Below are positions 24,335-37,423 of a stretch of DNA of 64,000 bases, piece after piece (within the stretch, counting starts at the first letter, position 1; every line of letters begins with the position of its first letter). The position numbers and the translations under genes were made by a program. This stretch comes from Dipylidium caninum (lineage: Eukaryota > Platyhelminthes > Cestoda > Cyclophyllidea > Dipylidiidae): positions 41,703 through 105,702 of the forward strand of contig QEYB01000313.1 in the NCBI GenBank assembly GCA_017562135.1, in the 5' to 3' direction. Under the pieces are notes generated by a model. It was not told where the DNA came from. It saw nothing but the letters and a program-made list of their open reading frames with translations, and searched no databases.

Positions 24335-25395
24335 AACGTGGTTTGTGCAGCCTTTATCAACCGCTTCCGTGGTGTGTCGCTCATTTGCTGACAGTCATTT
24401 GCCTCGTTTATCCTTGTGTAAATGACAGTCGTGTGGAGCATTACGAAGAGTCGAAATGCACTAATTTAGTGTTCGTTCGAGTGGGAAGTGAGGGAGATGA
24501 AGTGACAGTGAAGAAGCACAAAAATATATTTATGGCGAGACTCAAGTGGAAGTATAGGAGAAGGGCGAGGAACACGCTAGACGCCAGGCTGTCAGTCTCG
24601 TAGGTGTGTGTGGGTGATGGGCGTTCGTCCGCCAATTGGCATGATGGAAGGCTAACTGTTTACGTGAATGCATGGAAAGAGTTGACGGGAGTGGACTGTC
24701 GCAGAAGAAGGAGAAGAAGAGAAGGAGAAGAAGAAGAAGAAGAGGAAGGAGGAGGAGCAGGAGGAGGAGCAGGAGGAGCAGGAGCAGGAGTAGGAGTAGG
24801 ATTAGGGCAACTGAAGACCGTTGATGCTGCCTCAATCATGGTTGGTAGGTGTGCTGGAATGTCATTGGAGAGAGCACGGAGAATGGGTTGTGTTCATTGG
24901 GCAGAAGTTGGTCACACATTTGCTGTCTCGCGATAGGCTCTATGTGGGCGTCATCTGGCAACCAATCGCAGCCACACCAACCACTTGAATCCACTCGTCA
25001 GTTGTGAAGGCGTTTGTTGCTTCAGAGTGAGTCGGCGATGGTTTAGGAGCATTAAGCGCGTGAGTGCCTGTGTTAGCGTGAATGTGAGTATTTAGGAGTG
25101 GTAAGTCGGTCGTGCAGCGGTTTTTGATGAGAGGGGGAAAGAATAGCCTGCATGGGGCTTAAATAGGCATTCATATATGCAGCACCATTGACATACAAGA
25201 AAAGTATTTCGTGCTGCATGGCAATATGAAAGAAGCCTGTAATTAGCTGCATTCGTCTTTACCACTGACCTTATCGTAATTCTTCGTCTCAGTCCTGTTG
25301 CCTCAGGTCGAGGTGAAATGAGCAGATGAAAAGCGGCGGGTCTTGTTGGCACATGCTTTCGTCAAGGCGACTGGGAGAAGAGGTCACGTAACTGA
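24335..25395 (-). repeat. Inverted arm (modules B+D), right of the 22.5-kb gene
   Basis: Reverse complement of 21,095-22,195. The inner boundary of the giant inverted repeat (24,881) falls inside this arm. The part beyond it therefore has no mirror copy next to 30,533. Confidence 0.75.
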
Positions 25396-25650
25396 GGGCA
25401 TGCAGCATCAACGGCCTTTAGCACAGACACACACAAGCACATTTACCACTCTCGAACAATCACATTAACACTAACAGAGGCACATGGGTGAATTGGCCAT
25501 TTATTGCCATCAGCAGGACATTCGAGGGCGTGGAGGGGTTTTCGAGAGTGGGAGAGAGAGTAGCTCAAAAAAGCAGAGGCATAATGAAATTATTCACAAG
25601 GCACCCACATATGAAGCACCATTGACATGGAAAATAGTCATGCGTATCTC

Positions 25651-25691
25651 ACACACACACACACACACACACGCACACACACACACACACG
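25651..25691 (+). repeat. (CA)n microsatellite
   Basis: Nearly pure CA dinucleotide run with one CG interruption. Confidence 0.95.
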
Positions 25692-25907
25692 ATTTGTGAT
25701 TGCGCAATTTATCGCAACTGGCAGAACTGACAAGGGTACCAGAAGAAAAAACTGTTGAGTTTGCATAAAGCAGACGAGGATAGGACTGAGATGTCTCATG
25801 GGAATGTAATCGCCAATCTGTTAAATGATGATTAGCAACCTCTGGTCTTGAAATTTAAAGAGAAAGAAAGGACACTTAAGAGACTGTTTATTTCAACTGC
25901 ATTGAAA

Positions 25908-26575
25908 GAAGAAAGCAAAGTCTTTATCCTTCAGCTCTTAACAACAAATGTTGAAATTTGTCAGTCCTTCTTTCTAATTGGGTAGACGAACACCTTCGCT
26001 GCAAACTGACCGACTCCAAGGTATGTCTGTGTCTGTGTCTGCGCGTGTTTGTATGCCGCCGCTGGTGGTGCGGCTGCATTCTCGACCACTGCAAATGGCA
26101 TGGTCGAAGGTGGACTGAATAGGGCAGTGCGTGAACCCAGGTTTCAGCAGTTGGTAAGCACGTACTCAAGACATGGTGTCAGGTGGTGGCGGGTGACGAA
26201 AGCGCAAGACGCTTGATATCAAGTGGAGACGATTGCAACACATGACAAAGTGACTGCAACAGCGAGTGAGTGAACCTAATAATAGAAGGACATGAGCACA
26301 CTCAACCCCACATTCACCCACTTACCCTCACCCACGCCAGAAAAGACGCAAAAAAGCGCCATGGAGGCAGCATAACGTTCCTTCGGCGCCTCCTCCTCCT
26401 CCTCCTCCTCCCCTCTTCTTCTCCTTCTTCTGCCACAGTCCACTCCAGTCAACTCATTCCCCGCATCCACGTAAACAGTTCACCTTCCACCATGTCACTT
26501 GGCGGACGAACGCCCATCACCCACACACACCTACGAGACTGTCAGTCTGGCGTCTAGCGTTTTCCTCGACCTTCT
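25908..26575 (+). repeat. Direct repeat copy 2 (pair with 12,250-12,950)
   Basis: Second copy of the repeat described at 12,250. It has a shorter TGTCTG run and a slightly different (TCC)n tract. It ends soon after the CTGGCGTCTAGCGT motif, so the rest of the arm module is missing here. Confidence 0.85.
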
Positions 26576-29500
26576 CGTCACAATGATATTTTTGTGCTTC
26601 TTAACTCTCTCTCCCACTCCCCCTTCCCCTCCCCACGAAATACATCATCATTAACACCTGAAGCTTCCTCATCCATTTCCTCTTCTACTGCCTATTCCTC
26701 TCGCTTTTACTTGCTCCACCCTCCTCGCAATGCTAATATGGTGAAAATGTTCGCGAAAATGACACATTTTTTGAGCATCTCACCGTCATAAATGCTTTCC
26801 ATCGAGTGAGCCGCGTTCCTCCAACACCAAAGTAGCACTTGACTTGGTTTACTAACGCGCGGACATAGGGTAGTACTTGAGCCACAAAAATCAACCATCT
26901 CCAGGCTGCTGCAACACCACAAACAATGCGACCCTGCACACTTTGTGGCACCACAGGCCCTTGCGATTCATGCAGTCATTTCTCTGTTGGTGTTACACCA
27001 ATTCGATCCTCTCTTGCCCTGCCCGTGTCCTGCATACATCCTTTTTTCTCTCTTTTCGCTAGCTCAAACAATTTTCGGTTACGCCGTCGGTAAAAAACCC
27101 TGAGACTGTACCTATTTCAGGGTGTTACATGCCTGACACTCAAGTTGGCCTCGACAGCATTTGGCAACCATTTTTCCTTGTCTCCCATAAATCGGCTATT
27201 TGGCCCCTTCAGTTCCGATTCCTTTTATTCTTGCATGCCTGTTAATGCCTGAGCTTCCCTTTGCCATATTGTTTTCCTCACTTTGATCAAGGCTTTCCCT
27301 AATCTGACATTTGACTTTGGGTAGTTCAGACAATCTCCACACGCAAGTGACCGTCTAGCGGTGAGGCTGTCAAGCATGACGTGATCGGACACGTGCCTCC
27401 CCTCGTTTCTGAAAGTGAGCACAAAGAAAGGTAAAGTAGGAAATGATTGTGCATTATTCGGTTGACCAGTAAAGGCGTGGGTAGAATATGAGGGAATACG
27501 AGTTACAATTCGCATGGCGATTCCCACTGTCCACTTTTCCTCGGATCGAATATGGCACCACCGACTACTTTGATGGGACACGAACATGGCGGAGATGGCG
27601 AAGTGCATCGACTCCCACACACTCAAACAGTCACGCTTGCCTGAGGCTCCCTTACTCTGAAACAAAATCGCCTCTCAACCCGGGTAGCAGGATACGCAAG
27701 CCCTCCTTCACTGGCGTTGCTTACGATACTTTGGAGTGGTAGGCGATGCAGACAGCCAGTGCACATTTGTGTGTGGACGAAAGTCACTATGAGGCGGTGA
27801 GGCACTGTTAACAGAACTCTCATTCTCAACATGCACCACAAGTACCTGTCCAAGTACTGAAGTTGGCATGTTCTAACAGTGTGTGCAGGGCGAAGCGAGC
27901 GAACAGTCAAGTTACTTGACATAATTCTTCAGGAGACATCAGGACAGTCATCTGAAGTACTTGCTATACTGATCGCGGCCTCTTCAGCCACCCGCCTGCC
28001 CCCTGTTCCCTCCAATCTTCAATGCCGACAGAATAACCCGTCTTACTCCAATTCACCACGCCCGTTGGCTGACTTTCTCACTGGCACGCATTTCCAACGA
28101 GGGAAGAGATTTTAGTGAAAATTAACTTCATCCACCTACACTCTCACACACGAGGATAAGTTAGTCGCGCGATGATGTCAGGTCTGCCATCATGCGGGTA
28201 TGTCTGGCGGGCGATGACATCCACGGCAGGCGTTAGGAGCTGGTCAGTTGGTCTCCCCTCAGCCGAAGCGAGCATCCTCTGTTCCCTCTGCTTCTCTCCA
28301 CGAAGTCCTCACACATGCTGCCCATTTCAGGGTTAAAACCACGATTGCCTAATGAGCATACTAGCGGCAAAACGTGGCATTTTCTAAGGCCGAAACAATT
28401 TGGTCCATTTACAATGTTTATAGGAACATATTTCCCCTATGCTCAGCGAAATGAATTGAAGGAATCTGTTTAGATAAATCGCGTTAAAGTTACCCCGTTG
28501 CCACGACATGGAGAGTGCCATTCACTCAGGTTCTTCGTGTTTAGCAGATTTCTAATTTTAAATAATAATTCTCCCACCTTTTAAATCAGCCCTTTAGGCT
28601 GAATTCCAACCACAAATGCACAATGAGGGGACTTGGGTACTGATAATTATATTGTCGAATTAGAGTCTCGCTAGACAAAAACACAACTAAGTAACTGAAA
28701 AGATGAACAAATTCCTTATGATCTGACCGAGGTAAAACCGACCGTGCCTTACGAAAGTCCGCTTTCCTCACATGCTGCACTGTGCCAGAAAGTCTTCAAA
28801 TTCAAGAGATTTTTGGGGTGGATCTTCAATCCACCTGTGATCTCCGTTCACATGTACACTTTCATTTCACCAGTGCTTCCACGACTGTTTTAATCCCCTT
28901 TTCCACTTTTAGCTCACAAGACTCGTCTCACTCAGCATCCACAACAGATGCGTAACCATTCGGAATTCAGTGATGTCGCATCCATTGAATGGCAGAAGTG
29001 GCCTTGCAGTGGCGATTCACACCTTCCTTTGCCACGCGCATGACTTCCTCTGCGATAACTTAACTTTCTTCCATTTTTGCGCCACCGCTCTGTCGCAAGG
29101 TAGTATGATTGGCGTCGAGTGCTGCCTCAGGGCTAAAGCGTCCACGCAATTTGCCTCCGTTTCTTCTGCACAATGCGTCGCGACCACGTGGGTTCACATG
29201 GGTTGTCGTTAGAAACCATGCTTCGCCAAACAGACGGGCCTCGACGAAAGTGTCACGCTCGCCAATGAATTCAAAAGAAGGCTTCACCAAGAGCCAATTT
29301 CAAATGGGCTATGGAGTTTTCGCAAGCAATAAATGTTCCGTGCGCCTTTGCTGAATAAAAAACGTACTCCGGGAAGGCAACCGAGTTTTAGTTCGCCTTG
29401 ACCTCATCTTGTCTAATAAGGCGTAATTACGAACCCCCCCACCGTTGCTCCTCACGCGATCTTGAACGTCTGTCACCTGCAGCGATGGTTAAGGCGAAGC

Positions 29501-30532
29501 AGAGTGCGGAGAGACACTTTCTTTGCACTCGACTAAAGGGTTCCGAGATTGCTACAGACACGCAATCACTGAAGTCGCCTCGTGCAATATGTCTAGTGTT
29601 CGTGCCTCATTGCTCGAGGCGTAATAACACTTTCACCAGTGATGCTCACCCCCAAAGGAGGTTTCCGCATTTGACTCCCTAGTAAATGAGCAGTTCGTCC
29701 CAAAGGCGGTTTCTTCCCTTGTGTTATCATCGATTTTGGAGGTTGTCAACTCGGTGTCTGAGACGAGGGCAGCATCGAAGAAGATCCTTCCAAGTGTGGG
29801 AGAAATGGCCTCGCCAGTGCCACTGCAATGCGTCTTGTTTCTGTTGAACTAACCAAAAGTCACGCCGACAAATGCAAGTGTTAATACATCAGGAGTGCAT
29901 TTGAACGCAGCATTTTCTCAGGACTGGATTCGCAATTGCATTACCAATGAGACCCAGACATCAGCGTTATCTCCACTCTCAGGATGTCATCCCTGGGTAG
30001 GGAGGGACGTTTTCACAGTTGTTCCCGTTCTGTCTCTGTGTCGAGCTTGGGCAGTGCATTGTTGAGGCTGCCCTTGCTGCAGAGCAGACAGACTGCAGAC
30101 AGATGAGACGGAGTCCAAGACGCCATCAACGCAGCCCTCACACACACCGGTATCTTCGTATTCGCACGCAGCTTTTGTGCCAGAAGTACTTGGCTTAATG
30201 AATAAACGATTATATACACCAGATCACCAGTTTAGGGAGGCCTGTCCTGTGAACCATTCGAATCGTGTGTCAGGGATGTTGTGGAGTAGAGGCGACCTCG
30301 ATCACTCAAACGTGCTCCACATGGGTTGCCATTTTAACCTGTTGAAGCGGTGGTGTTTTGGCATTACTATTTAGAGCCTAGTTCATAACTCCGCATATCC
30401 CTACATTTGTCCTCTCAGGTGGGAATCCCATGGGTCTCAGAACCCGACAGTGCATGTCGCAGAGCAATTTAGACTCCTTAAGGTAGCAGGCTAAATAAAG
30501 GCCTGTTGGATCAATATTAGTTATTTACAGCA

Positions 30533-31075
30533 CCGTGCTCTCTCTCCAATGACATTCCAGCACACCTACCAACCATGATTGAGGCAGCATCAACGGTCTT
30601 CAGTTGCCCTAATCCTACTCCTACTCCTGCTCCTGCTCCTCCTCCTGCTCCTCCTCCTTCTTCTTCTTCTTCTTCTTCTCCTTCTCCTTCTTCTCCTTCT
30701 TCTGCGACAGTCCACTCCCGTCAACTCTTTCCATGCATTCACGTAAACAGTTAGCCTTCCATCATGCCAATTGGCGGACGAACGCCCATCACCCACACAC
30801 ACCTACGAGACTGACAGCCTGGCGTCTAGCGTGTTCCTCGCCCTTCTCCTATACTTCCACTTGAGTCTCGCCATAAATATATTTTTTGTGCTTCTTCACT
30901 GTCACTTCATCTCCCTCACTTCCCACTCGAACGAACACTAAATTAGTGTATTTCGACTCTTCGTAATGCTCCACACGACTGTCATTTACACAAGGATAAA
31001 CGAGGCAAATGACTGTCAGCAAATGAGCGACACACCACGGAAGCGGTTGATAAAGGCTGCACAAACCACGTTCTC
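30533..31075 (+). repeat. Module B arm beside the 31-kb gene
   Basis: Counterpart of 24,335-24,881. Starts abruptly at CCGTGCTCTCTC, which is the inner end of the giant repeat. It carries the (TCC/TTC)n tract and the ATCAACGGTCTTCAG motif. Confidence 0.8.
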
Positions 31076-31285
31076 TGGCAGACAGCTGGTAGCAGGCAGG
31101 CAGCAGGCAGGCAGACAGGCAGACAGGCAGACAGGCGATTGTCGAGTGTGAGAGTGGCAAGAAGTAAGAACCAGGCGTGTGTGCTACTTCCGTCTGTCCA
31201 CGTCGTAACAAGTGCACCGGGCAGAGAAGGCATCATGAATGGAAGAAAGGAAGGCAGGAAGCAAGGAAGGCAGGTAGGAAGCAGG

Positions 31286-32935
31286 TCATAGACCGTTTAT
31301 GATGGTCGGAGGTCCACGAACTTCAAGTTTGTAACGAACATCCCTCGAGAGCCAAACCAGCACCTGAAGAGGTCGAATGAGAAGGCTGAAGGCGAAATAG
31401 ACAAAGCCACACGAAAGTGCATCCAAAGAATGTCGACTTCACTGTGGTTAACGCGTGTGCCGAGGAGGAGAGAAACTCACCTTCGTGCAGCCCTTGGCTT
31501 TCGGCTCCAGGTCGTAGGGGCTGTTGAATCCCAGGGCCGAGAGGAAGACGCTCTCCGACAACTCACTGGTCGTGTTGTCGAATGCGGCGTGGGATGGCGG
31601 TGCACCAGTTCCACATTCACCGCAAATGCGGCCACGTTGAGGGAAAGGAGACGTCCTGGTGCCAAACTGCTCCAAAATCCCACTATCTCATGGGGATTTC
31701 CTTTCGCTGTGATGCATCCCTCCCAGTTGGTGTTCCCCACCAAGCCCACTGGCCATGTGGCGCCCCTCTTTATTCTCGCATCTATTTCCACAGACGGGAA
31801 AAGGAAGAAGCTCTAGACAGCACGGCACGTTGCCTCATTTAAACCAATTTTTACGACTGCATGATCTCCACCGTCCAGTCTATTCACGGTGAGGCAGTTC
31901 TTCCCACCATCGAACACTCAACACGCAACTCAACACTCCAAACTCAACACAACACAACACAACACACACAAACACTAGTCAAGCCTCATCGTAACTCGTC
32001 ATCCTCTCAATTCACGTCTCTCGCCCTCATCACCTCCTGACGTGTCGCCACGGTAGCCTTTGCTTCTCGCCTCGTGGGCAGACGCAGTCCTCTGCCACAC
32101 TAGATGATTTCACATGTTGTGCCATCATCACCCCACATTCACGCTCTTCTCTAGCCACTCTCACTCTCTCAGCGCTCCCACTCTCCACACGAATCAACAC
32201 CAACGCCGCTGAGCCAATAGTTCAGACACAGCCGATGACGGTCGAGGCGGGACAGGGAGGTCGAGTTTGGGCAGAGGAGGAGGAGGCGAAGAACGGTGAT
32301 GACAGAGTGGAGGAGAAAAAGAAGGAGGATGGGGAGGAGGGGGAGGAGGGGGAGGAGGGGGAGGAGGGTCACCCGTGGCTGATGGGGAGACGAGTCTCAC
32401 CTCATAGAATAAATCCGCATGGTATGTATAGTCCGCGTCGGCAAAGTAAACAACGTCAGCGCGTCTCTTAGCGGTCGTGTGCCTTCGAAGCCACGAGAGT
32501 GCTGCATTGCGTTGATTGGCGCCCGCCACACTGCCACGTCGACTTGGTGCGTTGAGGTAGACGAAGGGGACGCCGCATTGTCTCAGATGCTCCTCCACCC
32601 TCCTACCACAAATTACACGCAAACACACGCGCAGAGTGAGTGAGAGGCGAGAATCCTCTTGCCGCCGAGATGGCAGGAGTGGAAGTCGAAGTGGAAGCAG
32701 AAGTAGAACTTACGGATTTGTCCGCTCAGCATCTTCAACCACCACCCAGTGAATATGGCCGACCATTTTGAAGAGTGTGCACAACCGCACGAGTGCCGGC
32801 TGTTGGCCTAACCCACTTCGTGTCCATGTGACAACGTAAATTCTTCCTTTATCCCACACCGACTCCCGGTGAATCCACGTCAAACCGACAAGCATCGTCA
32901 CCAAGAAAACACATCACCAATTTCTTCTTCATCAT
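31286..32935 (-). CDS. Divergent glucuronyltransferase-like gene, copy 2
   Basis: Mirror copy of the gene at 22,459-24,124. Exons on the minus strand: 32,935-32,714, 32,602-32,401, 31,781-31,481 and 31,363-31,286. Exon 2 is intact and shows GSVAGANQRNAALSWLRR and FADADYTY. Exon 4 is intact and gives the full 25-residue C terminus (VLVWLSRDVRYKLEV ... INGL). Its length equals that of the canonical gene and shows which frame is right in the sister copies. Exon 1 has one extra T in a T run after VMCF, and exon 3 lacks two bases, a G near its start and a C in a C run. The same four UDP-site changes are present as in the other two divergent copies (WTR, Ala for Arg, DAD, VWLS). They therefore predate the duplications and are not sequencing errors. 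Confidence 0.85.
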
Positions 32936-33214
32936 TTCACATTCAACGTTGTGGTGAGCTTGACAGGTGGGGACAGTTAATGCACGTTTAAGTATTAGTG
33001 AGGCAAATAGATGAGAGGTGTGTGCTGTGCCGCCATTGGTTGAGAGCAGTAAATTGTGGTGAGTGCAGAGAGACAGCAAAAAAGACGCGTTTTTTGCATG
33101 AGTTGAATAGGGTGAATAGTCGGAGGAGAAGGAGAAGGAGAAGGAGAAGGAGGAGGAGGAGGAGGAGGCTAAGGACCATGAATGCTTTGATTGCTTGATT
33201 TGTGCAGCCTTTAT

Positions 33215-34320
33215 CAAACCGCTTCCGTGGTGTGTCGCTCATTTGCTGACAGTCATTTGCCTCGTTTATCCTTGTGTAAATGACAGTCGTGCGGAGCATT
33301 ACGAAGAGTCGAAATGCACTAATTTAGTGTTCGTTCGAGTGGGAAGTGAGGGAGATGAAGTGACAGTGAAGAAGCACAAAAATATATTTATGGCGAGACT
33401 CAAGTGGAAGTATAGGAGAAGGGCGAGGAACACGCCTAGACGCCAGGCTGTCAGTCTCGTAGGTGTGTGTGGGTGATGGGCGTTCGTCCGCCAATTGGCA
33501 TGATGGAAGGCTAAACTGTTTACGTGAATGCATGGAAAGAGTTGACGGGAGTGGACTGTCGCAGAAGAAGGAGAAGAAGAAGAAGGAGGAGGAGGAGGAG
33601 GAGGAGGAGGAGGAGGAGGAGGAGGAAGCAGGAGCAGGAGTAGGAGGAGGACAACTGAAGACCGTTGATGCTGCCTCAATCATGGTTGGTAGGGGTGCTG
33701 GAAGGTCATTGGAGAGAGCGTGGAGTGTGGATTGTGTTTCATTGGGCAAGAAGTTGGTCACACATTTGCTGTCACGCGATAGGCTCACTGTGGCCGTCAT
33801 GTGGCAACCAATCGCGTTGACACCCACCATTTGACTCTTCGTCCAATATGACGGCGTGTGTGACTCGGTGTTGGTGCCTACGTTGGTGTGATCGTGAGGT
33901 TTCAGAGTGGTACAGTGGGCATGGGATTTGTCTTAATGATTGGGAGAGAGAGAATAGCAGGCTTGGCGCTTACCTGAACGCAGAAGTAGAAAAAAAAGGA
34001 AAATAATCGGCCAAGGAAATAAATCATATAGCACTCACAAATAAAGTATCACTGACATAGAGGAAACACGTTTGCAGCTCACACGCCCAACCTTGTCTGC
34101 ACTGCGAGCGTAATGTGACAGAAGAAGGGCATTTGAAGTTATTCTACTTTTTCCCTGATGCTCATAGAATGCTTCGTCTCTCTTTCGTAGTTGAGGTCAG
34201 GCCGAAGAGCAAAGATGTGGAATGTTGATATCTGTTGGGACGTGCTCTCTTCAAGACGACTTGAATAATGGCTTGCACATAAGTGAGGAAGGAGAGGAAT
34301 ATGGTAAAACCGGGGTGATA
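33215..34320 (-). repeat. Inverted arm (modules B+D) beside the 31-kb gene
   Basis: Mirror of 21,095-22,195 and inverted relative to 30,533-31,075. The gene at 31,286-32,935 is thus also bracketed by facing arms. A (GGA)n tract lies at about 33,585-33,630. Confidence 0.8.
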
Positions 34321-36131
34321 TGAGAAAGGAGAGTTGGGGTTTGGTGATCTGCATTGTACACAGGCGAGCATTTGCAATGGTGTAGGCGGTACTGATGCGG
34401 TGTGAATTTCGCGAAACGTGTGAGAATGGCCCGGGTTGTTCACTTGGTAGGCGACTGAAGATGGCTAGAAAAGGTTCATCTTCTTGGGCATGCGTTCACC
34501 GCGAGATGGCTGCATCCATTACCACCACCCCCTCCGCCTTTGCCTTCGCAGCCCACCAATCCAGTGCTCCACCCCATCGTTTCAAATCCAAATTTCTCGA
34601 TCCGTCGTGTAGTAACATTGGGGAGGGAGAGGAGAAGGAGGAGGAGAGGAGGAGGAGGAGGAGGAGGAGGTAGGATCCAGACCCGGCAAACAATCAAGAA
34701 ACCACATGTCCATTCTGTTTTCCTGTCCTTGTGTATCTCCCAGCTCTAACTGCCCGTTAACCTGTGCAAAAGTCTGCTTTTGACATCTCAACATCTTCCG
34801 CATTTTGACAAGAGAGGCCTCGTAACCACAGCGCATTCGTTGGTTTCTTTCTTTGGAGCTCGCCAATCCTCTTCTCGGACAGGCTACATTCTGCGCCTTT
34901 GCAAATGAAACATGCACACACATAGACGAAGGGGCGGCTGAATACCGTTGGTGTTGCCTCAATGCTGGTTAGAAGGTGGGGTGAGAGGACATTGGAGAGA
35001 GTGTGGAGGTGGGTTGTGTTAATTGGGTGAAAGTTGGTCACACTTTTGCCGTCATACAATAAACTCAATGTGGGCGTCACGTGTCGTTCGTCGCTTAAAG
35101 TCCGAGCCCGGAGAGTTAGGGGAGAGGGCACGAGGTGGAAGGCATTGCTCGATGAACATATGAAGCGTGAGAACAATGAGTCAAAATTTAAGCCTCTTCA
35201 TACGCTTGGTGAAGTTTCGTTTACAGTGAGCGAGCTTTCAAATTCCGGTGGTGGAAGGGGACTGCTTAGGAGGGGCGTGGAAAGGTTTGACTTAAGCGTA
35301 CCGTGGTAGAAGAAGAAGAAGAAGAAGAAGAAGGAGAAGAAAAAAGAAGAAGAAGAAAGAGTAGGAGGAGGAGGAGGAGGAGGGGGAGGAGGAGGGGGAG
35401 GGGGAGGTGGAGGAGGAGGTGGTGCAGCTGAAGACCGTTGACGCTGCCTCAATCGTGGTTGGAAGGCGGACTGGAAGGTCATTGGAAAGAGTGTGGCGGG
35501 TGGATTGTGTTCATTGGGCGGTAGTTGGGCACACTTTTGCCGTCGTACAATAGAATCAATTTGGTGTCGCGTGGCAAAACAATCATGGCCACACCAACCA
35601 CTTGAATGCATTCGTTCAACGTGAAGGCGTTTGTTGCACTGCGTGTGTGTGTGCCCATGTTAACGTGAATGTGAGTAATTATGGCTAGTAAATTTGCGCG
35701 TGTGTGGGTGTGTTTGTATGTCTGCATGTCTGAGTGTGTAGCAGCTGTAAGGTGGGCTTAGAGTGGTTTTTGATGTTAGGGAGAAAGAGTACACTGCTTG
35801 AGGCTTAAACAGGCACATAAGAAGAAGAGGCATAATGAAATTAATCACAAAGCACCCACATATGAAGCAGCACTGGCACAGAAAATACTTGTGTGTCGCA
35901 CACACCCACACTATTCTGGGATACGAGTGTGATGTGAATCAAAGCCAGCATTTAAGGCTATTCTATTTTTTCGCTGACCCTCATGCAATTCTTCCTCTCA
36001 TTTTCATTGCCTGAGTTCAAGGCGATCGTGGCGGATAAGCAACAGCGAGGCTTGTTGGTACATGCTCCCGTCGAGGCGACTGAGAGGAGTCATGTAGCTG
36101 AGGTGAAGCAGGAATATGGTAAGGCCGAGAT
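34321..36131. repeat. Repeat mosaic, mirror of 19,286-21,094
   Basis: Same modules as in the left arm, read on the opposite strand, including the GA-rich microsatellite at about 35,305-35,420. No supported gene. Confidence 0.7.
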
Positions 36132-36540
36132 GTCACCCCACCGTGACGTGAACATATGCGGCACATCACTTGCCTCGGTCCTCTCACCTCATCCTCGAGC
36201 CATGCCTCAACAGGGCATTTTGGTTTCATGACTGGCGTGGGTGAGGGTGAATGTGGGAGTGGGTGAGAGGGTGTGGGTATGTCGTTCTATTATTAGGTTC
36301 ACTCAATCAGGGTAGCAGCTACTTCGTCGAATCTGCACCCTCTCATGCGGTGCCAATCATCTCCACATGACATGAACTCTAATACACATTTATTCCTCCC
36401 CATCTCTGCCCTCGAGGCCACATTCTAGTGACAAATTGCCACCCCGTCTGCTGTCTGTCACTGACCATCCGACAGACAGCTCTCCGCTCACCTCTCTTTT
36501 CTCGCCTCTCGCCTCTCGCCTCTCGCCTGCCCCCACTTCC
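36132..36540 (+). repeat. Inverted arm A, left of the 38-kb gene
   Basis: Same orientation and content as 14,706-15,115; reverse complement of 40,270-40,715. Confidence 0.85.
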
Positions 36541-37423
36541 CGCCTTGTGCACACTCTACTCCACTCAGGTCAACTCGTTTCACTCACTCACCTACGCAAT
36601 CCACCTTCGAAGCTGTCATGGTCGCTTCAGTGGGTAGGTATAATACAATGGGAAGACAGGAGTCTGCTGCTCTCTACCCCAAGCCCCAAGAGGCCTCACT
36701 TCGCCTCACACGGCAACAGTCGCTCCATTGCCTGTCTCCGAGCAAGCAGTCTACTGGCTACTGCCTCATTTCTCCCCTCCGCCATAGCAAGGCCTGGTGA
36801 TACGCGAAGGAATGAGCTCACTCAATCTAAATTCCCCTTCCCCGAAGCACTTCAACAACCCACCTGATGCCTGACTCCTTTCGCGGAAGTGACAATCGGC
36901 ACACTCCACTGAGCAATTCACCCCACTTCCAGGGTCTGCGGAACCACTGTGATCCTCATTTCTGCTCTCCTCTCCTTTCCCCTCCACCTGCCCACCATCT
37001 ACGTCAACATCAACATCAACACCACCACCATCATCAACGCCACCACGTCACAAAACGACAACGACAAAGACGACTACGAGCACACACCTTCTGTGGTCTT
37101 TTCTACCTACTTCCACCCTTTGGCAAAAGATGCCCCCATCGACACAGACTGCCCCGCCGCCTCTCCAGCCGTGGTGTATACCGCGGAGTGAGAGAAAAGA
37201 AGTGAATGTGTCAAACAAAACGTTTGTCAGGCTATTTACACCAAGGCTGTGTCGACGAGACTCGCACTGCAATGCGGACACGGACAGGCCGGCGATCACA
37301 AGGTGGCCCACACCTCCTCTGCAAACATGCCACAGGCGCATGGGAGGCGTGTTTGCGTGGGTTGCATGAGGCGAGGCGTTGGTGGTGCAGAGGGCGCAGG
37401 ACAGATTCCAGCACAGGGCAACG

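Larger units (their letters stand above)
14668..24881 (+). repeat. Left arm of a giant inverted repeat
   Basis: About 10.2 kb that pairs with 30,533-40,752. Paired landmarks give an almost constant coordinate sum of about 55,410-55,420, as expected for one inverted duplication. Examples are the outer end near 14,668/40,752, the 19,285/36,132 junction and the 24,881/30,533 inner end. Identity looks very high, with mostly one-base homopolymer differences. The exception is the 3.7-kb core at about 15,115-18,850, which is in direct orientation to its counterpart (36,540-40,270). The arm contains one canonical and one divergent glucuronyltransferase copy. Confidence 0.9.
24882..30532. repeat. Spacer of the giant inverted repeat
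   Basis: 5.65 kb between the two arms. It holds the end of the module-D arm, a (CA)n tract (25,651-25,691) and the second direct-repeat copy (25,908-26,575). About 4 kb (26,590-30,530) follows in which I see no repeat of the block and no supported gene. A 146-codon minus-strand frame at 27,225-27,665 shows no motif. Confidence 0.6.

Noticed and set aside
12250..26575. Regularly spaced direct repeats that could suggest an array such as CRISPR
   Set aside because: The copies are hundreds of bases long, 13.7 kb apart and part of a eukaryotic duplication. There are no short repeats with unique spacers.
27225..27665. 146-codon minus-strand frame in the spacer of the giant repeat
   Set aside because: No recognisable motif, and part of it is also open on the plus strand. 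No start or splice context was seen.
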